Positions 34,495-43,995 of a stretch of DNA of 64,000 nucleotides are shown here, in pieces; the stretch's first letter is position 1, and every line of letters begins with the position of its first letter. This DNA comes from Cellulophaga sp. HaHaR_3_176. GTDB lineage: Bacteria; Bacteroidota; Bacteroidia; Flavobacteriales; Flavobacteriaceae. The notes below the pieces were generated by a model. It had not been told where the DNA came from. It saw only the letters and a program-made list of their open reading frames with translations, and did no database searches. The DNA is taken from assembly GCF_019021925.1 (NCBI RefSeq), contig NZ_CP058990.1, positions 1-64,000 on the forward strand, read 5' to 3'. The translations under genes and the position numbers were made by a program.

Positions 34495-37400
34495 ATGCTG
34501 AGAAAATCAGTGATTTTTTTAGGGCTTTTTCTTTTTTCTTTAGTAGGTTTTAGTCAATCTACAGTTGTAGTAAATGCAATTGATGACATAGCAACTAAGG
34601 GAGCTTCTGTAGCAGATAATGGATTATTTGAAATAGATTTAGGATCGACCAATAATACAGGAGGAAATGTTATTGTAGCTTTTTCTGTTACCGGAACAGC
34701 AACTTCAGGTGTAGATTATACTAGTTTAGGTATAACTAGTGTTAGTATACCAGACGGAGAAAGAACAGCTCAAATCGTTATTACCCCTTTGGTTGAAAGT
34801 GATGATGATGGTAATAAAAGGGTTATACTAAGGTTAACAAGTGTAAATAATTCTGCGTATCAAATTATAAGCAACTCAAGTAGTACTGCTAATATTATAA
34901 TCATAGATTCTGCTGATTGTGGTGCGGGTGAAAATGCTCCAACCATTTCTGGAGATTTTGATACTGATTACTGTTCAGGCACACAGGTAGATTTATCTAG
35001 TTTTGTAACAAGTACAGCTCCAGCTGGCACAACGCTAAGATGGAGTAGAAACCCTAATCCTAATGTAAGCAATCCAAATTCATTTTTGCAAAGTTCGATA
35101 ATTGAAACGGGAGATGTTTATTATGGGTTTTATTATGATATGTTAGGAGATTCACCTTGTAGAAGTGATGTTGTAGAGTTGCCAGAAATTACTTTTGATG
35201 TAGCTCCTTCTGTGGGTACACCAAATAATAATAATCAATTGTGTAATGCCTTTCAGTTATTCTTTTCAAATAATGAAATAGATTTAGATGATGCGCTTGA
35301 TGGTGAAACTCCTGGTGGTTCTTGGTTTTTAGAAGAATTTCCAGCTGGGCATTCTACAAGTATAAATTCAAATAATGAAGTTAATTATTTAGGTCAACCA
35401 GCAGGTTCTTATAAATATAGTTATACACCTAATTATTCATCAGCTCCAAATTGTAATGAAGATAGTGTTGAGGTCGTTATTTTTGTTACCGATTGTGGTG
35501 ATTGTGATGCAGGTAATAGTGCTCCAACGTTAAATGAAGATGTAAATACTGTATTTTGTGTGAGTGATAATACATTTACGCAAGATTTAAATGAGTATAC
35601 AAGTAGCAATGCACCTAATAATACAAGGTTAGTTTGGAGTAAATTAAGTGATTATAATAGAGAAGATGCTTTTTTAGATGATACTAATGTAAATCAGCCA
35701 GGTGCATATTTTGCTTTCTTTTTAGATGAAGATAATAATTGTGCAAGCCAATCACTGTCAGTTACTTTAGAGTTTAATACGAGACCAAATGTTGTGCCTG
35801 AAACCGGGAATAATATGTTATGTTCAGAAGGTATTATGACGTTGTCGGCAACTGCTACAGCAGGAAGTCAAATAAATTGGTATTCTTCACCAACGAGTAC
35901 AGACCCTTTAGAAATAGATACAGAAAACTTTACAACACCAAACTTAACAGCGACTACATCATTTTATGTAGAGGCAGTTTTAGGAAACTGTATATCTGAC
36001 AGAGTAGAGGTTGTAGCTACGATTGTGAATCCGCCAATTGTTGAAGCGGTAAGCGAACCGTTAGATGCTTGTAATATTGCAGGGTCAGAGTATCCAGAAA
36101 TTTTAGATTTAAACTCAGGACTGACACAGAGTAGTCCTGGTACTTGGTCAATTACTAGCGATCCTTCTAATTCATTAGAAATTGTAGGTGGTAATGTTGT
36201 CGATTTTGAAGGTGCTCCTTTAGGGAATTACACTTTTACATATACGACAAATACTGCAACAGTACCATGTGTAGAAACTACGGCAACAATAACTGTTACG
36301 GTAAATACATGTATTTTAGATTCAGATGCTGATGGTTTAGGTGATGATTATGAAATAAGCATAGGCACGAGTGTTGATAATTCAGATTCAGATGGTGATG
36401 GTATTTTAGATGCAGTTGAGGTTGGAGATGATTTAGATGCACCTTTAGATGAAGATAATGATGGAATTATTGACGCTTTAGAGTCAAATACTTTTGATAC
36501 AGATAACGATGCTGTAGTAGATCAGCTAGATCCAGCAAATGAGAATCCATGTGTTCCTGATAATACAGCAGGAGCTTGTGATACTGATGGAGATGGTATT
36601 ACAGACGGTGATGAGATAGCAAATGGAACAAATGAGTTTGACCCATGTGACCCTAATGAAACTGCTGATTGTGAAGCGGGGTTAATTGATCTAGCAATAA
36701 CAAAAATAGTAGACCCTCAATTTCCTTCTGTTGGAGATGTGGTAGAATTTACAATTACATTAAGGAATAATAGCGCAGCTATTGTAAATACGGTTTCTGT
36801 TGAAGAAATTTTCACACCAGAAACTGGTTTTGAATATGTTTCAAGTACGGCAACAATGGGTACTTATAGCCCTCTGTTAGGTACTTGGGATATACAAGAA
36901 ATTCAACCAAATCAAGTCAATACATTGCAAATTTTAGCAAGAGTGCTTGCAACAGGTAGCCACATCAATACAGTTGAAATAAAAAATACTTTTCCATTAG
37001 ATTTTAACTCAGCAAATAATATAGCTACTATTGCAGTAGAGGTAGGTTCAGTTGATTTAGCAATCACAAAAACTGTAGATGCAGAGCAACCATTTGTTGG
37101 TGATATAGTAGAGTTTACTATCACAGTAATAAATTTAAGTGCGGAAGAAGTTACTTCAATTTCTATAAACGAAATGTTTACTGAGGATAGAGGTTTTGAG
37201 TTTATTTCAAATGTAGCATCTTCAGGGACTTATAATTCAGGGCTGGGTACTTGGAATATACCACAAATAGCGGCTAATGGAGAAGAAACATTGCAAATCA
37301 TGGCTAGAGTTTTGCAAGATGGAGATTATACAAACACAGTTGAAATTGCGGCCTCTTTACCTAGAGATAGCAATAATGATAACAATATAGCGACTGTACT

Positions 37401-37695
37401 TGTTGATGTAGCAAAACCATCAGTAGATGAATGTGGGTTTTTGTTTAATCAATTTTCACCAAACGGAGATGGAATTAATGATAAGTTAGTAATCAATTGT
37501 ATAGATACTTATCCGAATAATATTTTAGAAATTTATGACCGCTACGGTAATCAAGTTTACAGAGCAGTTACTTACGATAATTCTTGGGATGGATCTGGTA
37601 AAAACGGAGAAACGCCTAAAGGTACATATTACTATATTTTGGATTTAGGTGATGGTTCGTCAATCACAAAAGGATGGATTCAAATTATAAGATAG
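34495..37695 (+). CDS. Large modular T9SS-exported protein with gliding-motility-type C-terminal domain
   Basis: The ATG at 34495 begins a clean signal peptide (MLRKSVIFLGLFLFSLVGFSQS); the upstream GTG at 34438 and ATG at 34465 would add a polar prefix and are less likely. This gives 1066 residues. In order: a Calx-beta-like domain (about 12-140); two related Cys-containing Ig-like units; another Ig-like unit; an Asp-rich thrombospondin type-3-like stretch (about 600-720, DSDGDGILDAVE, DNDGIIDALE); and two DUF11-like repeats starting at I731 and V853, 122 residues apart. It ends in a type B sorting domain (NQFSPNGDGINDKLVI to GWIQIIR). It is probably an adhesin or surface structure. PorP/SprF follows after one base. 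Confidence 0.88.
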   Translation: MLRKSVIFLGLFLFSLVGFSQSTVVVNAIDDIATKGASVADNGLFEIDLGSTNNTGGNVIVAFSVTGTATSGVDYTSLGITSVSIPDGERTAQIVITPLVESDDDGNKRVILRLTSVNNSAYQIISNSSSTANIIIIDSADCGAGENAPTISGDFDTDYCSGTQVDLSSFVTSTAPAGTTLRWSRNPNPNVSNPNSFLQSSIIETGDVYYGFYYDMLGDSPCRSDVVELPEITFDVAPSVGTPNNNNQLCNAFQLFFSNNEIDLDDALDGETPGGSWFLEEFPAGHSTSINSNNEVNYLGQPAGSYKYSYTPNYSSAPNCNEDSVEVVIFVTDCGDCDAGNSAPTLNEDVNTVFCVSDNTFTQDLNEYTSSNAPNNTRLVWSKLSDYNREDAFLDDTNVNQPGAYFAFFLDEDNNCASQSLSVTLEFNTRPNVVPETGNNMLCSEGIMTLSATATAGSQINWYSSPTSTDPLEIDTENFTTPNLTATTSFYVEAVLGNCISDRVEVVATIVNPPIVEAVSEPLDACNIAGSEYPEILDLNSGLTQSSPGTWSITSDPSNSLEIVGGNVVDFEGAPLGNYTFTYTTNTATVPCVETTATITVTVNTCILDSDADGLGDDYEISIGTSVDNSDSDGDGILDAVEVGDDLDAPLDEDNDGIIDALESNTFDTDNDAVVDQLDPANENPCVPDNTAGACDTDGDGITDGDEIANGTNEFDPCDPNETADCEAGLIDLAITKIVDPQFPSVGDVVEFTITLRNNSAAIVNTVSVEEIFTPETGFEYVSSTATMGTYSPLLGTWDIQEIQPNQVNTLQILARVLATGSHINTVEIKNTFPLDFNSANNIATIAVEVGSVDLAITKTVDAEQPFVGDIVEFTITVINLSAEEVTSISINEMFTEDRGFEFISNVASSGTYNSGLGTWNIPQIAANGEETLQIMARVLQDGDYTNTVEIAASLPRDSNNDNNIATVLVDVAKPSVDECGFLFNQFSPNGDGINDKLVINCIDTYPNNILEIYDRYGNQVYRAVTYDNSWDGSGKNGETPKGTYYYILDLGDGSSITKGWIQIIR

Positions 37696-37696
37696 T

Positions 37697-38692
37697 ATGC
37701 TAAGCACTAATGAAATGAAAATTTTGAGAACATATAAATTTTGGTTAGTTACATTTTTATTATGTACAGCCTTTACAAGTTACAGTCAACGAGAGCCACA
37801 ATACACGCAATACATGTATAATATTGGGAGTTTTAACCCAGCTTATGTAGGTACTGTAAATAATGCGGAAATAACAACAGCTTATAGAGCTCAATGGATT
37901 TCTGTAGATGGAGCTCCGAGAACAATAAGGTTAGGTGTAAATGTTCCATTTTTGAATGAGAAAAATGGTTTGGGACTTAATATCATAAATGATGATTTGG
38001 GACCTTTGACTCAAACATACTTTGATGTTTCGTATTCTTTTCAAATACAGGTTTCAGATAATACAAAGCTTTCCTTTGGTATTGATGCAGGAGGTTCTTT
38101 GTTAAATGTAGATTACAGTAAGGGTGATTTTGAAATAGCAAATGAGCCACTTTTAAATCAAAGTACTTTTAATAAATTTTATCCTACTATAGGGGCAGGG
38201 TTATTTCTTTATAGTGAAAATTGGTATGCAGGATTGTCTGTTCCTAATTTTTTAACTGATGCAATTTATAATGATGAGGTCTCTGTTTTAATTGAAAACA
38301 GTCCGCAATTTAATTTTATTGGTGGTTATGTTTTTGATATATCAGATGGATTGAAATTTAAACCAGCATTTTTATTAAACTATCTAGATGGCTTGCCTTT
38401 AAACGCAAACCTTTCTACTAACTTTTTAATTAATGATGTTGTTACGCTAGGTGCCTCTTATAGATTTGATAATGCAGTAAGTGCTTTAGCGGGTGTTCAA
38501 ATATCTAATAGCACATTTTTTGGCTATTCATATGACTATAACACAAATGGATTATCAAGTTATAATGATGGTTCACATGAGCTTATTCTTAAATTTTACT
38601 TAGGTAGAGGTGGTAATGTTAGAGATAAGAATAATAAAATTGGCAATGGAAAAGGCAAGCCTAAGCAGATAGATACTCCAAGATTCTTTTAA
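37697..38692 (+). CDS. PorP/SprF family outer-membrane protein (cargo partner)
   Basis: A 331-residue outer-membrane beta-barrel of the PorP/SprF family, with the hallmark PQYTQYMYNIGSFNPAYVGT just after the signal peptide. The start at 37697 is one base after the cargo gene's stop; a second ATG at 37715 (MKILRTYKFWLVTFLLCT) would give a cleaner signal peptide. In F. johnsoniae, SprF is needed for secretion of the adhesin SprB. By the same gene order I infer this protein handles the upstream cargo. The OmpA-domain gene follows 19 bases later. A lysine-rich tail (KNNKIGNGKGKPKQ) ends the protein. Confidence 0.93.
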   Translation: MLSTNEMKILRTYKFWLVTFLLCTAFTSYSQREPQYTQYMYNIGSFNPAYVGTVNNAEITTAYRAQWISVDGAPRTIRLGVNVPFLNEKNGLGLNIINDDLGPLTQTYFDVSYSFQIQVSDNTKLSFGIDAGGSLLNVDYSKGDFEIANEPLLNQSTFNKFYPTIGAGLFLYSENWYAGLSVPNFLTDAIYNDEVSVLIENSPQFNFIGGYVFDISDGLKFKPAFLLNYLDGLPLNANLSTNFLINDVVTLGASYRFDNAVSALAGVQISNSTFFGYSYDYNTNGLSSYNDGSHELILKFYLGRGGNVRDKNNKIGNGKGKPKQIDTPRFF

Positions 38693-38711
38693 AAATAAAC
38701 CGAGACAGAAA

Positions 38712-40646
38712 ATGAATTTTAAATATTGTATACTACTTCTTTTGTTACAGACTATGTTTGTGCAAGGGCAAGACAATTCTAAAGGAGATGACTATTTTTT
38801 TGAATATGCATATAAAGATGCTATAGAGGAATATACTAAAGAAAAAGAAAAGAAAATACTTAGTAATCAACAGTTTTTAAACTTAGCAGATTCATATTAT
38901 AAAACAGGTTCTTTTGAAGAAGCTGGTCTTATTTATAAAGATATTTATGCTAAAGATTCAACACTATCAGATACATATATAAACAGACTTTTATTGACCG
39001 TTAGAAAATTAGATAGCGTAGAAGCTTTTGATTATTTTTTAGAAAAATCTAGATCATTTTTTACAAATGAATTAAAAGAAAATGCAGAATTTAATTTTGA
39101 AATAATACAAAAAAATCAAAACAAAAAAATAGATTTTTTCATATTCAATTGTTATTTGAATAGCCCTCAGGCAGATTTTTCTCCAGCTTTTTATATTGAT
39201 GATGAATTGATGTTTACAAGTGCAAGGCAGCAGGGTAAGAAAAGTAAAATATATGGCCCTTCAGGAGAATCTTATTTAGGAATATATTCTGGTAAAATTC
39301 AGCCAGATGGTGATGTTACAGTGCCTAAAATGTTTACAGAAATTCCTAAATCTATTTATCATAAAGCGACACCATTTTATTCAGAAGAATTAGATGGTAT
39401 ATTTTATGTGCTTTCTAATGCAGATGGAGAAGACCTTTTGTATAATAAAAAAGGGAAAAATACTCTAGCAATTGGTTCTGTTAATGAAAAAGGAACGTTC
39501 CAATATTTATTGAGAGATTTAAGTACTTCTTTTTATTATCCTTTTTATGACGGTAAGAATGAAAAGTTGTATTTCGCAGCCAATTTTGAAGGTGGTTTTG
39601 GTGGTACAGATATTTATTATGTTCATACAAATGATGGCCGAATAATGTCAGCGCCAGTAAATCTTGGTCCTAGAATTAATACACCAGGTAATGAAATCGC
39701 TCCGTTTATATATGAAGGAAGTATGTATTTTTCATCTGATATATTTTATGGTTTTGGAGGTATGGATATTTACACGTCTAATTTACAGTTAGATGAAAGT
39801 TTTAGTATACCTGTAAACTTAGGTACAGGTATAAATAGTACAGCTGATGATTTTGGTTTCATTATCAAAAATCAAGAAGAAAGTGGGCTTTTAGGTTATT
39901 TTTCTTCTAATAGAGAGGGTGGTAAGGGTAATGATGATATATATGGTTTTAAAGTAGATGAAAAGCCAGGGATAAAAACTTTAATGGTTAAAGGTGTTGT
40001 TACAAATCCGTCTTACGGAAGAGAAATACCAGGAACAACAGTTAAGCTTTATGGTGATGAAAATCAGGTTTTAAAAAGCTATACTACTTCAGCTAAAGGA
40101 GAATATCAATTTGAAGTGCCTTGGAGAACAGATTTTAAAATTGAAGCATCTAAAAGCGGCTATGGTACTTTTGTTAAAAGCTTTGATATAAATGAAGAGA
40201 ATACTTTTGACGGTATTGTTGATATAAGTTTACCTTTTATTGAAGATCTTATTCAAGAAAAAGAAGAAAAAACAGTTGTTAAAATGAGTAAGTTTTACTT
40301 TGATAGAGGTGCGAGTAAATTAACTGCTGGTATTACAAAGGAACTGGATAAAGTAATTATAGTTACTAATAGTTTTCCTAATATTAAACTAAAAGTAGAG
40401 AGTTATACAGATAGTAGAGGTAGTAGTGCTAAAAACTTACAGTTATCGATAGCAAGATCAGAGACTATAAAGAAATATTTAATAGAAAAAGGAGTTGATC
40501 CTAGCATTTTTGTAGAAGCGGTAGGATATGGAGAAGACAGGTTGTTGAATCAATGTAAAGACGGTGTATATTGTTTAGAATTTTTACATAACCAAAATGT
40601 AAGGTCGTATATTACGATAATAAACTATGATGAATTAGTTAAATAG
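38712..40646 (+). CDS. OmpA-domain outer-membrane protein with TPR, PD40 and carboxypeptidase-like regions
   Basis: A 644-residue protein with a signal peptide (about 1-19), a TPR-like region (about 25-120), and WD40/PD40-like repeats with FxGGFGGTDIYYV and GFGGMDIYTS motifs (about 150-420). A carboxypeptidase-regulatory-like domain follows at 425-500 (VVTNPSYGREIPGTTVKLYGDE). A C-terminal OmpA domain starts near 524 (FYFDRGASKL, ESYTDSRGSSAKNLQLSIAR), expected to bind peptidoglycan. It is the third gene of the T9SS trio, so it may anchor the secretion or surface assembly to the cell wall, as proposed for PorE-like proteins. Confidence 0.9.
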   Translation: MNFKYCILLLLLQTMFVQGQDNSKGDDYFFEYAYKDAIEEYTKEKEKKILSNQQFLNLADSYYKTGSFEEAGLIYKDIYAKDSTLSDTYINRLLLTVRKLDSVEAFDYFLEKSRSFFTNELKENAEFNFEIIQKNQNKKIDFFIFNCYLNSPQADFSPAFYIDDELMFTSARQQGKKSKIYGPSGESYLGIYSGKIQPDGDVTVPKMFTEIPKSIYHKATPFYSEELDGIFYVLSNADGEDLLYNKKGKNTLAIGSVNEKGTFQYLLRDLSTSFYYPFYDGKNEKLYFAANFEGGFGGTDIYYVHTNDGRIMSAPVNLGPRINTPGNEIAPFIYEGSMYFSSDIFYGFGGMDIYTSNLQLDESFSIPVNLGTGINSTADDFGFIIKNQEESGLLGYFSSNREGGKGNDDIYGFKVDEKPGIKTLMVKGVVTNPSYGREIPGTTVKLYGDENQVLKSYTTSAKGEYQFEVPWRTDFKIEASKSGYGTFVKSFDINEENTFDGIVDISLPFIEDLIQEKEEKTVVKMSKFYFDRGASKLTAGITKELDKVIIVTNSFPNIKLKVESYTDSRGSSAKNLQLSIARSETIKKYLIEKGVDPSIFVEAVGYGEDRLLNQCKDGVYCLEFLHNQNVRSYITIINYDELVK

Positions 40647-40732
40647 TTCGTGTATAATTATACTAGCAAAATTTAAAATAGTTTATAATGTTGGTGGTAT
40701 CTATTACTAATTAATACATTGTAATTTTGAGA

Positions 40733-41368
40733 TTATTTAATTTCTATTTTATCTCCATAAAATTTGGGCTGTTTGTTTGTTATTATATCTAAAAAAACTT
40801 TTACTCTCGCAAAATATTCTCTTAACTGAACTTTAAAACCATTGGTGCCGTTTATATCCTTTGCATTATAGCCAATGGCATCAAGCCCTTTATTTTGAGC
40901 AAGATAAATAGCTCTATCGTTATGAAATTCTTGAGAAATAATAGTAGCCTTATTTAAACCGAAAACATGTTTTGCTCTAACCATAGAGTCTAACGTTCTA
41001 AAACCTGCGTAATCTAAAAATATCTTTTCTTCAGGAATGCCAGCTTTGATAAGATCTTTTTTAATACTATCAGGTTCATTATAATATATCGTTCCATTAT
41101 CTCCACTAACTAAAATATATTCAATTTTTTTAGCATTAAATAATTCTACTGTAGCATCAATTCTGTACGAATAATATCTGTTAGGCTTTCCGTTTGTTAA
41201 TCTTTTTGATGTGCCTAAAATAATACCTACTTTGTTTTTAGGTATTTTTTGTATAGAATCAAATGTTTTTTCTTTCGTGGAGTTATTAATTATAAAATTA
41301 CAAACGATAAGTAGTATTCCAGAGAAAATTATTAATGCTAAAAAAGTATATAATGTTTTTTTAATCAT
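40733..41368 (-). CDS. DUF218/SanA-like (YdcF family) membrane-anchored protein
   Basis: A 211-residue protein with an N-terminal anchor (about 5-27) and a DUF218 domain with the family segments VGIILGTSKRL, YILVSGDNG and IFLDYAGFRTLDSMVRA, and also the later TIISQEFHNDRAIYLA. SanA in E. coli is linked to envelope barrier function under vancomycin at high temperature; the reaction is not established. No partner gene is adjacent. It is divergent from the S41 peptidase at 41485. No clear promoter box was found upstream. Confidence 0.88.
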   Translation of the reverse strand: MIKKTLYTFLALIIFSGILLIVCNFIINNSTKEKTFDSIQKIPKNKVGIILGTSKRLTNGKPNRYYSYRIDATVELFNAKKIEYILVSGDNGTIYYNEPDSIKKDLIKAGIPEEKIFLDYAGFRTLDSMVRAKHVFGLNKATIISQEFHNDRAIYLAQNKGLDAIGYNAKDINGTNGFKVQLREYFARVKVFLDIITNKQPKFYGDKIEIK

Positions 41369-41484
41369 TTTCAGATTTTAAACGTAACGATAAATAATTA
41401 TTAGTAATGTGGTTTTTTATTCTGAAATAGTTAATTTCATATCTCAGAATCAATATTAACTTGAAAAATAAACTAAAATAATTA

Positions 41485-43071
41485 ATGAGCAAGATATTTA
41501 TAGCCATAACCTTATTAATTATGATAATTTCTTGTACTAGCATAAAAAAGTTCAATACAGAAATTACGTCACTCCATACTCCAGAAGAACTTTATGTAGA
41601 TATTGATAAAGCCTATAATAAATTAAAAAAATTGCACCCTCGTTTATATCAATTTACATCAAAAGATGAATTAGATTTTAAGTTTGATAGTTTAAAACTG
41701 ACTATAATAGAGCCAATTTCAAGTTTAGAGTTTTATAAGAAAATAGCTCCAGTAATATCAGAAGTTCGTCAAGGACATATTTCTGTCAGTCCACCAGCTA
41801 AAAGATATACAAAAAGAGAGCTAAAAGAGCTTAAGGAAAAGAGTTTTGAATTTTATAAATTAGATTTTGAAAATGTAAATGATGCTTTGCTTGTAAAGGC
41901 TAATTATTCGTCAGATTCCACATTAGTAGGGGCTCAGGTAATGTCAGTTGATGAAGAGCCAATAGAAAGTATTTATAAAGCTTATAATAAGTTGTATGCT
42001 TCTGATGGGTATAATACTAGCTTCAAAGAGAGGTTTTGGGCACTTCGTTTTTCCAGTTTTTATTATAAAAATAATGGCTATGTAGATAGTTTGTCAATTG
42101 CATTTAAGAAGAACGATAGTTTATTTGTTAAGGTTTTGAAGAGAATTGACAAAGATTCTGTACGCTCTCCGTTTATTGATAAAAATAAGGATGATGATGA
42201 ATCTGTAGCTAAGTTAAATTCTTTAGAAAAAAAAGAACAAAGAAAAAAAGCTAAAGCTTTGAAAAAGTATAATAATAATCATGGTTATATAAAATCTAAA
42301 AATTTATATACACGTAATTTCAATTTCATAGGTAATGATAGTACTATAGCATACTTGAAAATTAGAAATTTTAATAATGGAGTTTATGATGATTTTTATG
42401 AAGAAGTTTTTGAAAAGATTAAAGAAAAAAAATCTAATGTATTAGTTTTAGATTTAAGAGATAATACAGGTGGTAGGGTAAATGAAATTTTAGAGTTGTA
42501 TTCATACCTTCAAGATGAGCCTTTCCAATTTGTGAAAAAAGCAGAGGTAAAAACAAGAATCCCGTTTTTAAAATCTTTTATATCTAAAGATAAATCTTTG
42601 GGGCTAAATGTTATAGGTGTTTTATCATCACCAATAGCAATACCTGTTGAAGTTTTAAGAACTACTAAAAATAATAATGTAACTTATTATAGGGTTTCTG
42701 GTTCGAAAAAAAATAATAAACCAAAACAAAATAATTATAAAGGAAAAATTTATGTACTTATAAACGGGAATTCGTTTTCGGCATCATCTATTTTATCAAC
42801 GAATTTAAAAACTAAGTCGAATGTTATATTTGTTGGCGAAGAAACAGGAGGTAATTTTAACGGAACAGTAGCAGGAGTGCAAAAGTATGTTGAGTTAGAT
42901 AATTCTAAAGTGACTTTAAACTTTGGATTAATGCACATACAGTCTCCTTACGAGAGCTCAACAAATGGGCATGGTATATTACCAGATATTAAAATTATAC
43001 CAAATAAGGCAGATCGTTTAAACCATATTGATCCAGAATTAGATTGGATTTTAAGAAAAGAGAATAAATGA
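41485..43071 (+). CDS. S41 family peptidase, predicted lipoprotein
   Basis: A 528-residue C-terminal-processing-type serine peptidase. A lipoprotein signal ends in ISC (Cys17). A helical region is followed by a PDZ-like segment (about 130-175, LVGAQVMSVDEEPIESIYKA). A lysine-rich insert lies at about 230-275 (KKEQRKKAKALKKYNNN). The catalytic domain has VLVLDLRDNTGGRVNE and NGNSFSASSILS, where Ser432 aligns with the catalytic serine. I could not identify the usual lysine of CTP-type enzymes, so the dyad or triad is unclear. The substrate is unknown; it probably acts in the periplasm or on the cell surface. Confidence 0.87.
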   Translation: MSKIFIAITLLIMIISCTSIKKFNTEITSLHTPEELYVDIDKAYNKLKKLHPRLYQFTSKDELDFKFDSLKLTIIEPISSLEFYKKIAPVISEVRQGHISVSPPAKRYTKRELKELKEKSFEFYKLDFENVNDALLVKANYSSDSTLVGAQVMSVDEEPIESIYKAYNKLYASDGYNTSFKERFWALRFSSFYYKNNGYVDSLSIAFKKNDSLFVKVLKRIDKDSVRSPFIDKNKDDDESVAKLNSLEKKEQRKKAKALKKYNNNHGYIKSKNLYTRNFNFIGNDSTIAYLKIRNFNNGVYDDFYEEVFEKIKEKKSNVLVLDLRDNTGGRVNEILELYSYLQDEPFQFVKKAEVKTRIPFLKSFISKDKSLGLNVIGVLSSPIAIPVEVLRTTKNNNVTYYRVSGSKKNNKPKQNNYKGKIYVLINGNSFSASSILSTNLKTKSNVIFVGEETGGNFNGTVAGVQKYVELDNSKVTLNFGLMHIQSPYESSTNGHGILPDIKIIPNKADRLNHIDPELDWILRKENK

Positions 43072-43334
43072 TGTTATGTGTAATTTTTTGAGTACAAATA
43101 ATTTTAATATTTTTTAAAGGTTTACGTTATTTGTAAGAATTTTTTTGTTAAATTTAATTTTATTAAAGCTATTAAAATACATAACATCAATATTTTCATT
43201 ATATATTACTTTGATTATTTTTTTCATACGAAAAGTATAAGGTTAAAATATTGTTATTTTCATTGTTTATAGCAAGAAATCTTAAGATATAAAGTAGTTT
43301 TGTTCATAAGATTTAACAGTTTGTTGTCTATTTA

Positions 43335-43366
43335 TTTGCTTAAATAGAACATCTAAAATATGTTTG
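43335..43366 (+). promoter_or_regulatory. Promoter of the 73-residue orphan gene
   Basis: TTTG at 43335-43338, a 20-base spacer and TATGTTTG at 43359-43366, a close match to the Bacteroidota consensus. It predicts a transcript start near 43373 and a leader of about 150 bases. Confidence 0.6.
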
Positions 43367-43423
43367 ACCTCTTAAATTAGTGTCATTTTTCTAAAAGTTA
43401 GTATGTGATGCTGTTTTTGTATG

Positions 43424-43448
43424 TAAAATATTGATTTTCAGTATTTTA
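43424..43448 (+). promoter_or_regulatory. Leader hairpin upstream of the orphan gene
   Basis: An 11-base-pair inverted repeat (TAAAATATTGA / TCAGTATTTTA, one G-T wobble) with a three-base loop. It lies about 75 bases before the ATG, within the predicted leader. No T run follows, so it is not a simple terminator. Confidence 0.45.
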
Positions 43449-43522
43449 TATTAATTTAATTATTTTTAATCAACATTAATTCAATTTTATAGATATTGGA
43501 TTAAGCAGTAAATGAATTTATT

Positions 43523-43744
43523 ATGGATGTAATGGATAGAGCATTAGAGTTTGAGGGCCGAAAAATGTCCGGTATGACGACTAGTGATAGAGTGTCATCT
43601 TCTAGAGAAGTAAAAGCTTTAATTTTAGAGCTAAATGAAATATACAAAGAAAATAAGGACACCGAAATAATGGATGTTATGAAACGCTTAACTGTTATAA
43701 AGCGTAAGATAGAAAAACGTTTAAATACGAAACCTACAGTATAG
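43523..43744 (+). CDS. Small helical protein of unknown function
   Basis: A 73-residue soluble protein, not recognised. Residues 1-30 are polar with Ser and Thr (GMTTSDRVSSSREV). From about 28 to 67 a charged helix-rich pattern follows (KALILELNEIYKENK, MDVMKRLTVIKRKIEKRL), able to form a helical hairpin or coiled coil. There is no signal peptide or Cys. The frame is supported by a consensus promoter upstream and a very strong terminator 18 bases after the stop, marking it as an independent transcription unit. The basic C-terminal half could suit nucleic-acid or protein binding, which is speculation. Confidence 0.7.
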   Translation: MDVMDRALEFEGRKMSGMTTSDRVSSSREVKALILELNEIYKENKDTEIMDVMKRLTVIKRKIEKRLNTKPTV

Positions 43745-43762
43745 TTTCAAGTTATTTTTTAT

Positions 43763-43817
43763 AAAGCAGTTTTGGCTATGTTGATTACAAATCAACTTAA
43801 CCAAAACTGCTTTTTTG
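43763..43817 (+). terminator. Terminator after the orphan gene
   Basis: The outer stem is AAAGCAGTTTTGG / CCAAAACTGCTTT (43763-43775 with 43801-43813), with an inner GTTGAT / ATCAAC hairpin and a T run after it. Confidence 0.92.
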
Positions 43818-43836
43818 TGTCTTGTTGTTTAATAGT

Positions 43837-43918
43837 GTTTTAAGGTGAACTCTGGTGTATTAGGTGTGTTATCGAAAAAAATGCTTTAGAAGCTCTTTTT
43901 GTTGTTGTTTTAAGGTGA
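43837..43918 (+). repeat. Short imperfect direct repeat with GTTTTAAGGTGA core
   Basis: GTTTTAAGGTGA occurs at 43837-43848 and 43907-43918, each preceded by TTGTTGTTT-like bases and followed by a GGTGT-like run. The stretch 43818-43950 has no gene; the repeat's meaning is unknown and could be chance. Confidence 0.35.
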
Positions 43919-43950
43919 GGTTGGGGTGTTTTGAGGGTTGTAAAGCTATA

Positions 43951-43991
43951 AAAATAAAAAACCCTTGAAAATCATAAGATTAACAAGGGTT
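43951..43991 (-). terminator. Terminator of the tRNA operon
   Basis: The stem AACCCTTG / CAAGGGTT (43960-43967 with 43984-43991) has an inner AATC / GATT pair. On the minus strand a T-rich tract follows. It lies just 3' of tRNA-Leu. Confidence 0.87.
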
Positions 43992-43995
43992 CTTG

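Larger units (their letters stand above)
43072..43522. other. 451-base AT-rich region without a gene
   Basis: No credible coding frame is seen. It holds a good promoter match (43335-43366) and an 11-base-pair hairpin (43424-43448) ahead of the small gene at 43523. The first 260 bases are AT-rich with no motif I recognise; no terminator follows the S41 peptidase. Confidence 0.6.

Noticed and set aside
40652..40663. 12-base palindrome GTATAATTATAC after the OmpA-domain gene
   Set aside because: AT-only core, no T run and no other support; expected by chance in this composition.
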